Assembly: GCF_003583405.1 (NCBI RefSeq)
Contig: NZ_QXEC01000016.1
Location: forward strand, 86,377 to 150,376
Direction: 5' to 3'
Length of the DNA: 64,000 bases
DNA from: Micromonospora radicis
GTDB taxonomy: Bacteria; Actinomycetota; Actinomycetes; Mycobacteriales; Micromonosporaceae
The position numbers were made by a program, and so were the translations under genes. Of the stretch, positions 33,272 through 41,338 are shown one piece after another. Every line of letters begins with the position of its first letter. The stretch's first letter is position 1. A model generated the notes under the pieces. That model saw only the letters and a program-made list of their open reading frames with translations. It was not told the DNA's origin and searched no databases.

Positions 33272-34009
33272 GTGCTGGAAGTGAAGAACATTAAGTTCAG
33301 CTATGGGAGGAAGGTGGTTCTCGCTGATGTGTCCCTCGATCTGGCTTACGGCGCGAACCTTTTCCTTGGAAGAAACGGTGCTGGCAAGACCACGCTCATG
33401 CGCGTTCTAGCTGGTGCAAATCGGCCTGACTCGGGCGAGGTACGCCTGGATGGCGAGCCGTTCCAGTGGGGCTCTGGGTCGACCCGGCGGGTGCTGCGTC
33501 GGGTTGGCTGGCTTCCCCAGACGTTCGGTTTTCCACCTCGGATGAGGGTGGATGAGTTCATCGCGTATGCGGCCTGGCTCAAGGAGGTGCCGTCCAGCCG
33601 CGTTGCGGAGCGCAGCCGCGTAGTGCTCGAGTTGGTTGACCTCACCGAGCGATCTCGCGAGCCGCTTAAGTCCCTTTCTGGTGGCCAGTTGCGACGGGCC
33701 GGCCTGGCGGCGGCGATGGTGGCCGACCCAGAACTACTGATCTTGGATGAACCCACCGCCGGGTTAGACCCGGAGCAACGCGACAACTTCCATGAGCTCG
33801 TACGGCACGTCCGCCAGGAAAAGGTCGTAGTGGTGGCGACGCATCTGCTTGAAGACGTCGATGCATTGGCGGAGCACCTTGTAGTCATCGATCAAGGTGC
33901 GGTTCGCTGGACGGGAACTCCGGCAGAATTGGTGCGACAAGCCGACGGTGAGGTCGGCCTCGGCGCATTGCGCGCTGGTTTTCAGGCGCTGATCGGTCAG
34001 GAATCATGA
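33272..34009 (+). CDS. ABC transporter ATP-binding protein
   Basis: A 245-residue ATPase beginning VLEVKNIKFSYG, with Walker A GRNGAGKTT, signature LSGGQLRRAG, Walker B LLILDEPTAGLDP and the H-loop ATHLLED. The pattern (linker WLPQTFGFPPRMRVDEFIAY) is that of export-type CcmA/ABC-2 ATPases. GTG 33272 is chosen from domain alignment; in-frame ATG 33173 and GTG 33197 would add N-terminal residues not expected in the family. The next gene overlaps by 4 bp. Codon use is less GC-biased than in the left part, a sign of transfer. Confidence 0.88.
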   Translation: MLEVKNIKFSYGRKVVLADVSLDLAYGANLFLGRNGAGKTTLMRVLAGANRPDSGEVRLDGEPFQWGSGSTRRVLRRVGWLPQTFGFPPRMRVDEFIAYAAWLKEVPSSRVAERSRVVLELVDLTERSREPLKSLSGGQLRRAGLAAAMVADPELLILDEPTAGLDPEQRDNFHELVRHVRQEKVVVVATHLLEDVDALAEHLVVIDQGAVRWTGTPAELVRQADGEVGLGALRAGFQALIGQES

Positions 34010-35361
34010 GGAGTGTTGCTCCTGGCAGGTCGAACTCGGCGGACCTTCTCCTCGGAACTGCAGTTGCCGCCTTCACCGCACTACAGGGCATCATCGTTGT
34101 GGCAGGCAAGTCGGAGCGATGGGCCGGACACTGGGCCAGCACCAGCGCAGCTCTGAACTGGACGACGGTGTGGGGCTGCTGCATCGTGTCCGCAGCGGCT
34201 GCCTGGCTCGTGGCCTCCGCCCGGCGACACCACTATGAAGACCTCATTCAAACGTCGTCGCGATCCCGCTTTCGGGTTTACCGGGCCTCGTTGCTTGCTG
34301 TCGCACTCGGCAGCCTGAGCGGGTACACCGTAGTGCTCGCATATATGGTGTCAACCACCAGGCCACAAGCAACACACGGCCATCTCAACCTGCTTGAGGT
34401 GGCGACCACTGCTGCCTCCGTGCTCCTGGCGATCGGCCTTGGCAGCGCTGTCGGCCGTGTGATTCCGGCACGGATCGCGCCAATCTCAGCGGCTGTCGTC
34501 CCTTACGTTCTCTACATGCTTCTCGTTTACGGCGATGCTTATGGTGGAAGTATCCTTTTTTCCGATATATCGCTGTCTGATCAAGTAGATCGCACTTATC
34601 TACGCATGCCCGCGGAGTTGCTGCTCGGCCGGGCGGTGTTCTGGGCAGCTGTGGGTGTTTCATTGCTCTGCTGTGCCATGCTTGCTGGCCGTGTCGCGTT
34701 CATCGCCGTACTGGTCGCAAGCTTCGGCCTATCTGCTGTTCTACTCACTGCGGGCGTCCGTCTCGAAGATGCGGCTGAGTATAGGGCAATTTGTTTTTCC
34801 GGCAGGCCCACCATCTGTGTCGATCGAGCCCACGAGCACGTCGCCGACGAGTACGTCCGCAGGATCAGGACAGGTGCAGCCGCTATTCCGGGAATGGACC
34901 TCGCCGCGACCACTGTGGTTCCCCACGAGGACCCAAATTGGCAATCCCAGCTGCAGCAGAGCGCTGAATCGCCGGCCAGCCAGGTGCTCTTCGTACCGAT
35001 CATTAAGCATAACACCTCTCCCGCGCACCAGATCGATCCGGCTGCCCTCGACGCGGCTTTTGGTGCTGCCATGTTCCTGAAGCCATGTCAACAGGAGGCC
35101 GCGGCGAGCGGCGAGACCGGAATGACGGACCAGATACGTATGGCAGTGACACTGTACGGCTGGTGGCTAACCACCAAGAACATGCCGCTCGATGGCAGCA
35201 ACTACCCAGGAGAGTTGGACGTCCGCTCCGTGACGGCGGGGGACCCTGTCACGGCTGCGGCATTAGATCATTTCTCCAGCCTTTCAACGACGGACCAAGC
35301 CATGTGGATCAAGATGAACCAGGACAGGGTCTCGAAGTGCCGAGCGCTTCCACCCGCGTGA
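34006..35361 (+). CDS. membrane protein with extracytoplasmic domain, ABC module component
   Basis: A 451-residue protein without a recognised family. About six or seven helices lie in residues 10 to 250 (for example LLLGTAVAAFTALQGIIVVA, AVFWAAVGVSLLCCAMLAGR, VAFIAVLVASFGLSAVLLTA). A roughly 200-residue domain follows, with scattered Cys (CFSGRPTICVD, PCQQ, KCRAL). Position and overlap with the ATPase gene suggest it is the permease or part of one, of ABC-2 type. The Cys-bearing C-terminal domain would lie outside the membrane. Function unknown. Confidence 0.65.
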   Translation: MRSVAPGRSNSADLLLGTAVAAFTALQGIIVVAGKSERWAGHWASTSAALNWTTVWGCCIVSAAAAWLVASARRHHYEDLIQTSSRSRFRVYRASLLAVALGSLSGYTVVLAYMVSTTRPQATHGHLNLLEVATTAASVLLAIGLGSAVGRVIPARIAPISAAVVPYVLYMLLVYGDAYGGSILFSDISLSDQVDRTYLRMPAELLLGRAVFWAAVGVSLLCCAMLAGRVAFIAVLVASFGLSAVLLTAGVRLEDAAEYRAICFSGRPTICVDRAHEHVADEYVRRIRTGAAAIPGMDLAATTVVPHEDPNWQSQLQQSAESPASQVLFVPIIKHNTSPAHQIDPAALDAAFGAAMFLKPCQQEAAASGETGMTDQIRMAVTLYGWWLTTKNMPLDGSNYPGELDVRSVTAGDPVTAAALDHFSSLSTTDQAMWIKMNQDRVSKCRALPPA

Positions 35362-36005
35362 GAACGTCGATAGAACTCCGAACCCCCCTCTTGCTTACGC
35401 GTGCCTTTGCCGGAGCCCGCGGGGTCACGCTGCGGGCTGTGTTGGCATACGTCGCCGTCTGGGCGCTCATCGGCGGGGTGTCTCGGTTCAGCATGTCCGC
35501 ACTAGGCCTGTACTTCGCCCCCCCGGGCAGTTCTTCGCTGGACACCGTCGCGGTTGTCTTCATGCTGCTGCCGGCGGCAGCCTTGGCGAACAGCACTGCG
35601 AGCCGCGTCCCCGAACTGGAGGCCGTTCGTTCGCGCGTGTTGCTCGTGGCCCAGTGCCTCTGGTTGCTCGCCATAGTTGGTGCCGCAACTATCGTCCCTT
35701 GGGCGACATCGTTCACCCTAAGTCAGGCGGTTGATCGGAACTCATACTTCTCCACTTGGCTTCTCGTACTCTCCGCCATGCTTGTCGTCCATGCCGTCAC
35801 GACCACTATGGTCGCTTCGATGGTTGCCATGAGCCTGGTTGCTGCCTTCAGTACTCCTGGCCTCGTTCCCTGGGAATACAACCTGATCTACAATCTCGCA
35901 GAGAAGGGCTTAGCCGCCGGAGTCGGAATTGTTCTCCTGCTGATTTGGGGGTCCTTGCAGGTCGCCCAACATACCCGTCAGGTGGGCATCCCGAACCCGG
36001 ACTGA
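35358..36005 (+). CDS. second membrane protein of the ABC module
   Basis: A 215-residue protein with about six helices (LAYVAVWALIGGVSRFSMSA, DTVAVVFMLLPAAALANSTA, VLLVAQCLWLLAIVGAATIV, WLLVLSAMLVVHAVTTTMVA, KGLAAGVGIVLLLIWGSL) and no recognised family. GTG 35358 overlaps the preceding stop (GTGA); GTG 35337 is an alternative. Probably the second permease-like subunit of the ABC complex. What the complex moves is unknown. Confidence 0.65.
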   Translation: MRTSIELRTPLLLTRAFAGARGVTLRAVLAYVAVWALIGGVSRFSMSALGLYFAPPGSSSLDTVAVVFMLLPAAALANSTASRVPELEAVRSRVLLVAQCLWLLAIVGAATIVPWATSFTLSQAVDRNSYFSTWLLVLSAMLVVHAVTTTMVASMVAMSLVAAFSTPGLVPWEYNLIYNLAEKGLAAGVGIVLLLIWGSLQVAQHTRQVGIPNPD

Positions 36006-36562
36006 ATCGGGTCATTCAACAATGAATGTGTCAAGCCCGGGGTTTGATGGAGTGTTGTTATCTGCGAACAGTTCGCGCGAACTCAACCGGGCATCTGACG
36101 AGCACACGTGTAGGTGCGCAGGTAGGCCGGTGGGGAGCGGTGATGGCTCGGTGTGGTCCGCCGAGAATGTGGCTGACGAACGATGTGCCAACCGCTTCCC
36201 GCCCAGTCCCATGCACCGGTGAACGCGACGAGCCCGCAGGCCGGTAGAAAGCTACCGCCCAGGAAGCGGTGGGCATGGCCGCACAGGTTTCGCCGAGAAC
36301 GTTGGCTGACGGTAGGAGATGTCACCCGCTGCTTCGTTCGTCTGTAGATCCGGTTGACCGCTGATGGAGACTCTCCAGCGGAGGTAACCGCGTGCCAATC
36401 CGTGCTACTTCGGGTCAATCGGGGTCAACGATCATGGTGGCTACGCCTGTCTGGTGTGGTCGGCGTGTGGTCGTCGGTCGGGGCGGCTGGCTGGGTCAAC
36501 GCAGGTCAACGTGGGTCACTCCCTGCCAACGCGGGTCGACCCGCAGGTCGTTACACTGACCA
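36006..36562. other. noncoding region before the tRNA-like repeat
   Basis: About 560 bp with only short, uncharacteristic frames. It contains a loosely repeated motif (GCCGAGAAYGT-GGCTGACG near 36159 and 36291) and, from 36410, a series of GGGTCAAC/AGGTCAAC words running up to a TACACT -10-like hexamer at 36552. The right 70 bp are related to DNA before the second repeat copy. Confidence 0.4.
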
Positions 36563-36605
36563 CTCGCGCCCTCGTAGCTCAGGGGATAGAGCATCGGTTT
36601 CCTAA
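36563..36605 (+). repeat. tRNA-Arg(CCU) 5'-half repeat, left copy
   Basis: From 36568 the sequence is a normal tRNA 5' half: acceptor strand GCCCTCG, TA, D-arm GCTC...GAGC, anticodon stem TCGGT and loop TTCCTAA with anticodon CCT. After the loop the expected ACCGA strand, T-arm and acceptor strand are missing. Identical over 43 bp to 42768-42810. A palindromic GCAGGC-GTTTTT-GCCTGC hairpin follows at 36627-36644, and a shared 19-bp block (ending GCTGAAGATCAGC) occurs at 36698. Confidence 0.85.
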
Positions 36606-36781
36606 GACGACGCTCTATCTGCCGATGCAGGCGTTTTTGCCTGCGGCCTTCTCGCTTCCCCTTTTGTCCGCCGGGCCGCAGTGGCGGATTGCTGTGCTCG
36701 CTTGCTGAAGATCAGCAGACCAGGTCGTTCGGTCATTGGTGGGCCCTCACCAACTGGGAGCGATCTGCGAAGGGGGCGAGG

Positions 36782-38044
36782 TCAGTCTACTGGCGGGGCG
36801 GGAATCTGCCATAAGGCACTGACTGGCAGGGCGCGGAGTCTGTCGCCGAACGGCAGCGTGGAGGTGCCGGTGTAGAGGACGATGCCGGTGATGAAGTCGT
36901 CGCCGAGGCGGTCGGCGAGTCGGCGTAGCCCGCGGAAGTCGTCGGGTCCGACGGTGGTGGCTGCTTTGACTTCGATCCCGACCACCTGGCCGGTTCTGTT
37001 CTCGAGCACCGCGTCGACTTCGTACCTGCTCTGGTCGCGGTAGTGGGACAGTTCGACGGGCTGCTCGGACCAGGTGAGCTGGCGGGAGAGTTCGGACAGG
37101 ACGAATGATTCGAGTAATGGGCCGAATGGTGCGCCTGGCCGGAGCAGCGCCCGGGCGTCGGTCGCGGTCTCGTTGGCGGCGATACCCGAGTCGACGAAGA
37201 TCAGTTTCGGTGCGGCGGTGGCGCGGGTGCCCAGGTTGCGGGACCAGCCGGGGATCCGCTTGATCAGGAAGATCTCCTCCAGGGCTTGGAGGTAGCGGGC
37301 GATCGTCGGCCGGCTCAGTCCGAGTGCGGATTCGAGGGAGTTGGCGGCGATGATGGTCGCGGATCTGGCCGCGAGTAGGCGTACCAGTTTGCGGAGTTCG
37401 CCCTTGTGCTGGATGTCGGACAGTTGCCGGACGTCGCGGTCGATGAGCGCTTGGACGTAGGCGTCGAGGAAACGTTGGCGGCGGCGCTGGTCGGTGCGGG
37501 TGGTGGCCTCGGGTAGGCCGCCGCGCACGATTCTGGCTGCGTAGTCGGCGCGGGTCACGTCCGACTCGTGTCGCAGGTCCGGGCCGAGCGCGAAGATGGC
37601 ATCGACGAATCCGTCCGGCGCTTTGTCGAGCTCGCCTTGAGACAGCGGCCAGAGTTCGACGGTTTCCATCCGGCCGGGCAGGGCGTCCGGGGCGGCAACC
37701 ATGCCGAAGAGGCGGGACGAGCCGGTGAGCAGGTACCGGCCAGGGCGCGGGTCCTCGTCGACGGCTGCCTTGATGGCCAGTAGGAGCTCCGGGGCGCGCT
37801 GGATCTCGTCGACGACCAGGAGCTCGGAGGAGTCCACGAAGCCGACCGGGTCGGCGATCGCCGCCGCCCGGTCCTGCGCCCGGTCGAGATCACGGCGCTC
37901 GGCGAGACGATCGCCGGCGACGATGCGGACCAGCGTGCTCTTGCCTGCCTGGCGTGCCCCGCTGATCAGCACGACGCGGGTGTCGGCCAACGCGGCGTCG
38001 ACCTGCGCGGCGGCCCGACGGGGAATCAGATGCGGTGTCGGCAC
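36782..38044 (-). CDS. AAA ATPase with DUF4143 domain
   Basis: A 420-residue protein of the AAA_14/DUF4143 family. Walker A is GARQAGKSTLVR (residues 29 to 40), Walker B LLVVDEIQRAP, and sensor LLTGSSRLF. The DUF4143 part (about 200 to 400) ends in a nuclease-like core YEVDAVLENRTGQVVGIEVK. These proteins are common on mobile and accessory DNA; their job is unsettled. The gene lies inside the two tRNA-half repeats, and its start codon is 24 bp from a four-unit repeat array that is likely an operator. Confidence 0.88.
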   Translation of the reverse strand: MPTPHLIPRRAAAQVDAALADTRVVLISGARQAGKSTLVRIVAGDRLAERRDLDRAQDRAAAIADPVGFVDSSELLVVDEIQRAPELLLAIKAAVDEDPRPGRYLLTGSSRLFGMVAAPDALPGRMETVELWPLSQGELDKAPDGFVDAIFALGPDLRHESDVTRADYAARIVRGGLPEATTRTDQRRRQRFLDAYVQALIDRDVRQLSDIQHKGELRKLVRLLAARSATIIAANSLESALGLSRPTIARYLQALEEIFLIKRIPGWSRNLGTRATAAPKLIFVDSGIAANETATDARALLRPGAPFGPLLESFVLSELSRQLTWSEQPVELSHYRDQSRYEVDAVLENRTGQVVGIEVKAATTVGPDDFRGLRRLADRLGDDFITGIVLYTGTSTLPFGDRLRALPVSALWQIPAPPVD

Positions 38045-38067
38045 GACGTCATGATAGCCAGCACGGT

Positions 38068-38150
38068 TTCGATCTGCGAGAACCTTCGCATTCGATTTGC
38101 GGCGAAACCGCGTTCGAATCGCGGCGACCTCGGTGTTCGATTTGCGGAAT
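38068..38150. repeat. four-unit direct-repeat array (TTCGATTTGCGG), iteron-like
   Basis: Related 11-12 bp cores start at 38068 (TTCGATCTGCG), 38091 (TTCGATTTGCGG), 38113 (TTCGAATCGCGG) and 38136 (TTCGATTTGCGG), spaced 23, 22 and 23 bp, i.e. on one face of the helix. It lies directly upstream of the AAA/DUF4143 gene start at 38044 and is AT-richer than its surroundings. Confidence 0.75.
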
Positions 38151-38179
38151 CTCTGGGGCGTTCTTGCGCGGGTCTACCG

Positions 38180-38614
38180 CTATGTCACGTTGTTGCGGGT
38201 GATGGTGATTTCGGGAAATTTGCTCTCCCAGCGCTGGCGGAGCTGGGATGGCAGCCAGAGGGTGGGCCAGAGCCGTCGGAGGAGGTCGGCGTCGAGCCTT
38301 TTGTTCAGGTCCTCGACGGTGCTGGCTTCGGTGAGTACCACCTTGTACATGCTGGCCAGCCGTGCGGGCCGGTCAAGGTCGTACTCGGCGTGCCCGGACC
38401 AGTCGAGATGACGCGGAAGCATCACCGTGCCTCCGGTCGGGCCGTGCAGTTCGGCAAGGGTTTCGGCCACCACGTAGGGCCGCCGGTCGCCGTAGGGCCG
38501 GTAGTCCGCCGGCGGCTGGGGTGACGTCCTGCGCTGGCTGAGGTTGGTTGCTCGTCTGGTCACACCCCATACCGGGCGGGACCAGTCGTGGTGATCGCGA
38601 TGGGATGCACTCAT
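38180..38614 (-). CDS. small conserved protein coupled to the TOTE helicase, unknown
   Basis: A 144-residue soluble protein starting MSASHRDHHDWSRP. Recognisable conserved-looking segments are LPRHLDWSGHAEYDLDRPAR, SMYKVVLTEASTVEDLNKRL and LLRRLWPTLWLPSQLRQRWE. Similar small actinomycete proteins are often coupled to a second gene, but no function is assigned. ATG 38614 overlaps the stop of the primase-helicase gene by 4 bp (ATGA), so it is made together with it. Confidence 0.7.
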   Translation of the reverse strand: MSASHRDHHDWSRPVWGVTRRATNLSQRRTSPQPPADYRPYGDRRPYVVAETLAELHGPTGGTVMLPRHLDWSGHAEYDLDRPARLASMYKVVLTEASTVEDLNKRLDADLLRRLWPTLWLPSQLRQRWESKFPEITITRNNVT

Positions 38615-40959
38615 GTTCTGGTGAAGCCGAGTGCCCGGTATCCGGGCATGCGGCGTGGGAGTGAGGCGACGAGGATGGGAGTGGCCGGGTCGTGGTAGTC
38701 GTGGACTTCGGCGAGGTCCTTGCCGGGCGCGGCGCGGATGACGCGGCCGGCGCATTGGACGAGTAGGCCGTCGTACGAGATCGGGCCGGCGAGGAAGAGG
38801 GTGTCCAGAGCTGGGGCGTCGAAGCCTTCGCCGATGAACGGTGTGGTGCCGATGACGAGCAGGCCGTCGCCGGCCTTGGCGCCGTCGAGCCGGTCAACGA
38901 TGGTCCGCCTTTCGCGTGTGCTCATCGCGCCCTGGAGCACGAGCGCCTGATGTCCGCGTGCGGCGAGCAGAGCTGTGAGTGCCCCGACCTGGGCGACCCG
39001 TCGGGTCAGCACGAGACAGTTTCGACCGCGGGTCAGGGCAACGGCGACATCGGCGGCGATCTGGGTGTTGCGGGGCTCGTCGAGGGCCAGTCGCCGGTGC
39101 ACCTCGGCGAGCGCGCCGGGCGCGTCCAGGTCGATGTCGCCGGGCTGGAATGTGGTCTCGTGGATGAACAGCGCTCGACGAGGTCCGGCGTCGGCGTGCA
39201 TCGCGGCTGCGAGGGTGCCTTGTTCCTCGTCGGTGAGGGTGTGGCGGACGGGTCCGAGTTGCCAGGTGACGAGTTGGCCGAGGCCGTCGCGTCGGGTGGG
39301 GGTGGCGGTGAGGCCGAGCCAGAACTGCGCGGCGATCCGTTTCACCGAGTGCTCGTAGGCTGCGGCGCCGAGGTGGTGGCATTCGTCGACGATGACGTGC
39401 CCGTACCCCTGGGTCAGGGTGGCGACGTCGTCGCGCCGCGCGAGGGAGGGCAGCAGCGCGATGTCCACGGTGCCGGTGAGCTTGCGTCGGCCGCCACCGA
39501 GTTGCCCGGGCTTGATGTCGAGGAACTGTTGGATGCGGGTGCGCCACTGGTCGGCGAGGGCTTTGCGGTCGACGAGGACGAGGGTGGAGGTGTTGCGTTC
39601 GGCGATCACGGCGCAGGCCATGACGGTCTTGCCGGAGCCGGGTGGGGCGACCAGGATCCCGTCGTCGTGGGCGAGAAGCGCGCCGACCGCGTCGGCCTGC
39701 CTGCTGGTGAGTTCGGCGGTGAACGGGGTGTCGATCTCGGTCCCGGAGTTCCGTGCGTCCGTGACGACCAGCCGCGATCCGGCGCGCTCGACGATGGCGG
39801 CGATGGTGTGCCGCAGGCCCCGCGGGAGCACCAGGCGATCGTCGAGGGTGAGGTCGTAGCCCTGGATGAAGCGTGGGGTGTCCCAGGTGGACTTGCGTAG
39901 CCGCTGCAGCTCGTAGAACTTCGGGTTGGCCATGGCGGCAGCGTGCTTGAACGTCGCCAACGCGGCGGGGGTGAGCTGGGTGGCGTCGATGCTCAGCCCG
40001 GCACCTACCTCCGCGTGGACCACCGGAGGGAGCGGAGGATGGACCTGGGTCGCGGGGGACCGGCTCATCGTGGCGACGTCGGCACCGGTGACGGCTTGCT
40101 TGGCCTGCCGGGCGACGTGTTCGGCATCGCGGGGACTGAGCCGGTCCAGCGTCGACAAGAACGCCCACTGGTCGGCGTACGGTTCGAGCGTGCCGAGGTC
40201 GAGAAAATTGGTCAGCCCGTCCTTGCGGCGGCGGCCCTGTAGCGGTGCGGCGATGAGGTTGCCGAAGCCACCCTCGGGCAGCACGTCCTGGTTGGGGAAC
40301 AACCGGTCGTACGACCGCAGGTCCATCGACCCGCGCAGCACCATCGCCTCACGCAGCAGAACGGTGCCGACGGCCCGCGCGGTGGCCGCGGCAACAGCGC
40401 CGGTGAAGAAGACCCACACGTGGGCGCCTCGACCTGACTGGGAGATCTCCAACGCGGCCGGCACCGCGCTGGCCCGTGCCGCCTTCACGTACGCGAGGGC
40501 GTCGAGCATCGCCGTCGGCCCGTCGAAGTCGGCCACGACAAAGTGGCAGGTGTTGCCGGGCATCAGCGGGTACAGTCCCATGAACAACTCGCCGACCAGA
40601 TGCGCCGCGACGACCTCCGTCGTGCGGGGCAGGTAGGCGGCACCCCGCCGGTCCATACCCTTACGCCAGCCACCGGCGACCGCAGGCATCCACCCGCCAG
40701 CGCCGGTACGGGCGTTCTCCCACCGCACGGCGTACACGTCGGCCCGGGCCCGGAACCGGTCGGCGAACAACGCCAGCTTGTCCTGTGTGGGCGAAGCCAT
40801 GGTGACCAGCCCTGGCGGCTCAACCGGCGCGGACAACTGCTCCGGCGCCGCAGTCGTGTCCTGGCCACGCAGCTCCAGCAGACGGGCCAGTCGGGCGTTC
40901 TCCGCCCGTAACCGCTCCACCTCCCGCCGAAGATCGACGAACTCGGCCACCGAACCCAT
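38611..40959 (-). CDS. TOTE conflict-system primase - SF2 helicase
   Basis: A 782-residue protein. A short N-terminal coiled coil (EVERLRAENARLARLLEL) is followed by an archaeo-eukaryotic primase-like domain (about 60 to 300) with the metal-binding VADFDGP and SGRGAHVWVFF motifs. Then comes an SF2 helicase (about 410 to 770): Walker A APPGSGKTV, motif II VDECHH, motif III TATPTRRDG, motif VI QCAGRVIR. This architecture matches the AEP-helicase proteins of TOTE-type conflict systems, thought to act against invading nucleic acid. Start ATG 40959 has GAGG upstream; longer starts exist. It lies within the tRNA-half-flanked module. Confidence 0.85.
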   Translation of the reverse strand: MGSVAEFVDLRREVERLRAENARLARLLELRGQDTTAAPEQLSAPVEPPGLVTMASPTQDKLALFADRFRARADVYAVRWENARTGAGGWMPAVAGGWRKGMDRRGAAYLPRTTEVVAAHLVGELFMGLYPLMPGNTCHFVVADFDGPTAMLDALAYVKAARASAVPAALEISQSGRGAHVWVFFTGAVAAATARAVGTVLLREAMVLRGSMDLRSYDRLFPNQDVLPEGGFGNLIAAPLQGRRRKDGLTNFLDLGTLEPYADQWAFLSTLDRLSPRDAEHVARQAKQAVTGADVATMSRSPATQVHPPLPPVVHAEVGAGLSIDATQLTPAALATFKHAAAMANPKFYELQRLRKSTWDTPRFIQGYDLTLDDRLVLPRGLRHTIAAIVERAGSRLVVTDARNSGTEIDTPFTAELTSRQADAVGALLAHDDGILVAPPGSGKTVMACAVIAERNTSTLVLVDRKALADQWRTRIQQFLDIKPGQLGGGRRKLTGTVDIALLPSLARRDDVATLTQGYGHVIVDECHHLGAAAYEHSVKRIAAQFWLGLTATPTRRDGLGQLVTWQLGPVRHTLTDEEQGTLAAAMHADAGPRRALFIHETTFQPGDIDLDAPGALAEVHRRLALDEPRNTQIAADVAVALTRGRNCLVLTRRVAQVGALTALLAARGHQALVLQGAMSTRERRTIVDRLDGAKAGDGLLVIGTTPFIGEGFDAPALDTLFLAGPISYDGLLVQCAGRVIRAAPGKDLAEVHDYHDPATPILVASLPRRMPGYRALGFTRT

Positions 40960-41020
40960 GCCGACCATCCTCGCGCATCGGACTCCGAACACCCTGACGC
41001 CGGTCCGCTATCCTCCGTCG

Positions 41021-41332
41021 ATGGCATCGAAGGGCAGCGCCCCGCTGGAGGCGATGATCGAGAAAGCCACCATCGACGCGTACGGCGACGACGAACAGCT
41101 CGCCGGCCTGTTCACCATGATCGAGGAGCATCTGGCGGTGCCGTTCACCACCACCGTCCTCGGCGTCGAGGTCACCGTGCGCAAGGTCGACGTGACCGCG
41201 GACGCCATCGTCGCGGTCTGCGCCCGAGGTCGCCACCGGCAGAGGATCGACCTACTCGACCTGCCGCTACCCTCCCCCGCGCCCGACGGCGCCGCGTGGA
41301 TCGACGCCTACCGGCACTGGGCCGGAAGGTAG
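41021..41332 (+). CDS. small conserved protein (calcium-binding-protein-like), TOTE locus
   Basis: A 103-residue acidic protein (LEAMIEKATIDAYGDDEQLA, VPFTTTVLGVEVTVRKVDVT, RQRIDLLDLPLPSPAP, WIDAYRHWAGR). It resembles a widespread short family often labelled calcium-binding, though no EF-hand is evident. Divergent from the primase-helicase (61 bp between starts) and followed within 6 bp by the next gene, so the two probably form an operon. Confidence 0.72.
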   Translation: MASKGSAPLEAMIEKATIDAYGDDEQLAGLFTMIEEHLAVPFTTTVLGVEVTVRKVDVTADAIVAVCARGRHRQRIDLLDLPLPSPAPDGAAWIDAYRHWAGR

Positions 41333-41338
41333 GCCCTC

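Noticed and set aside
36568..36720. tRNA-Arg gene interrupted by a group I intron
   Set aside because: No 3' tRNA half (T-arm, acceptor) was found downstream of either copy, so split-gene or intron models do not fit.
38068..38150. CRISPR array
   Set aside because: Repeat cores are only about 12 bp with 10-11 bp between them and no cas genes are present; better read as protein-binding sites.
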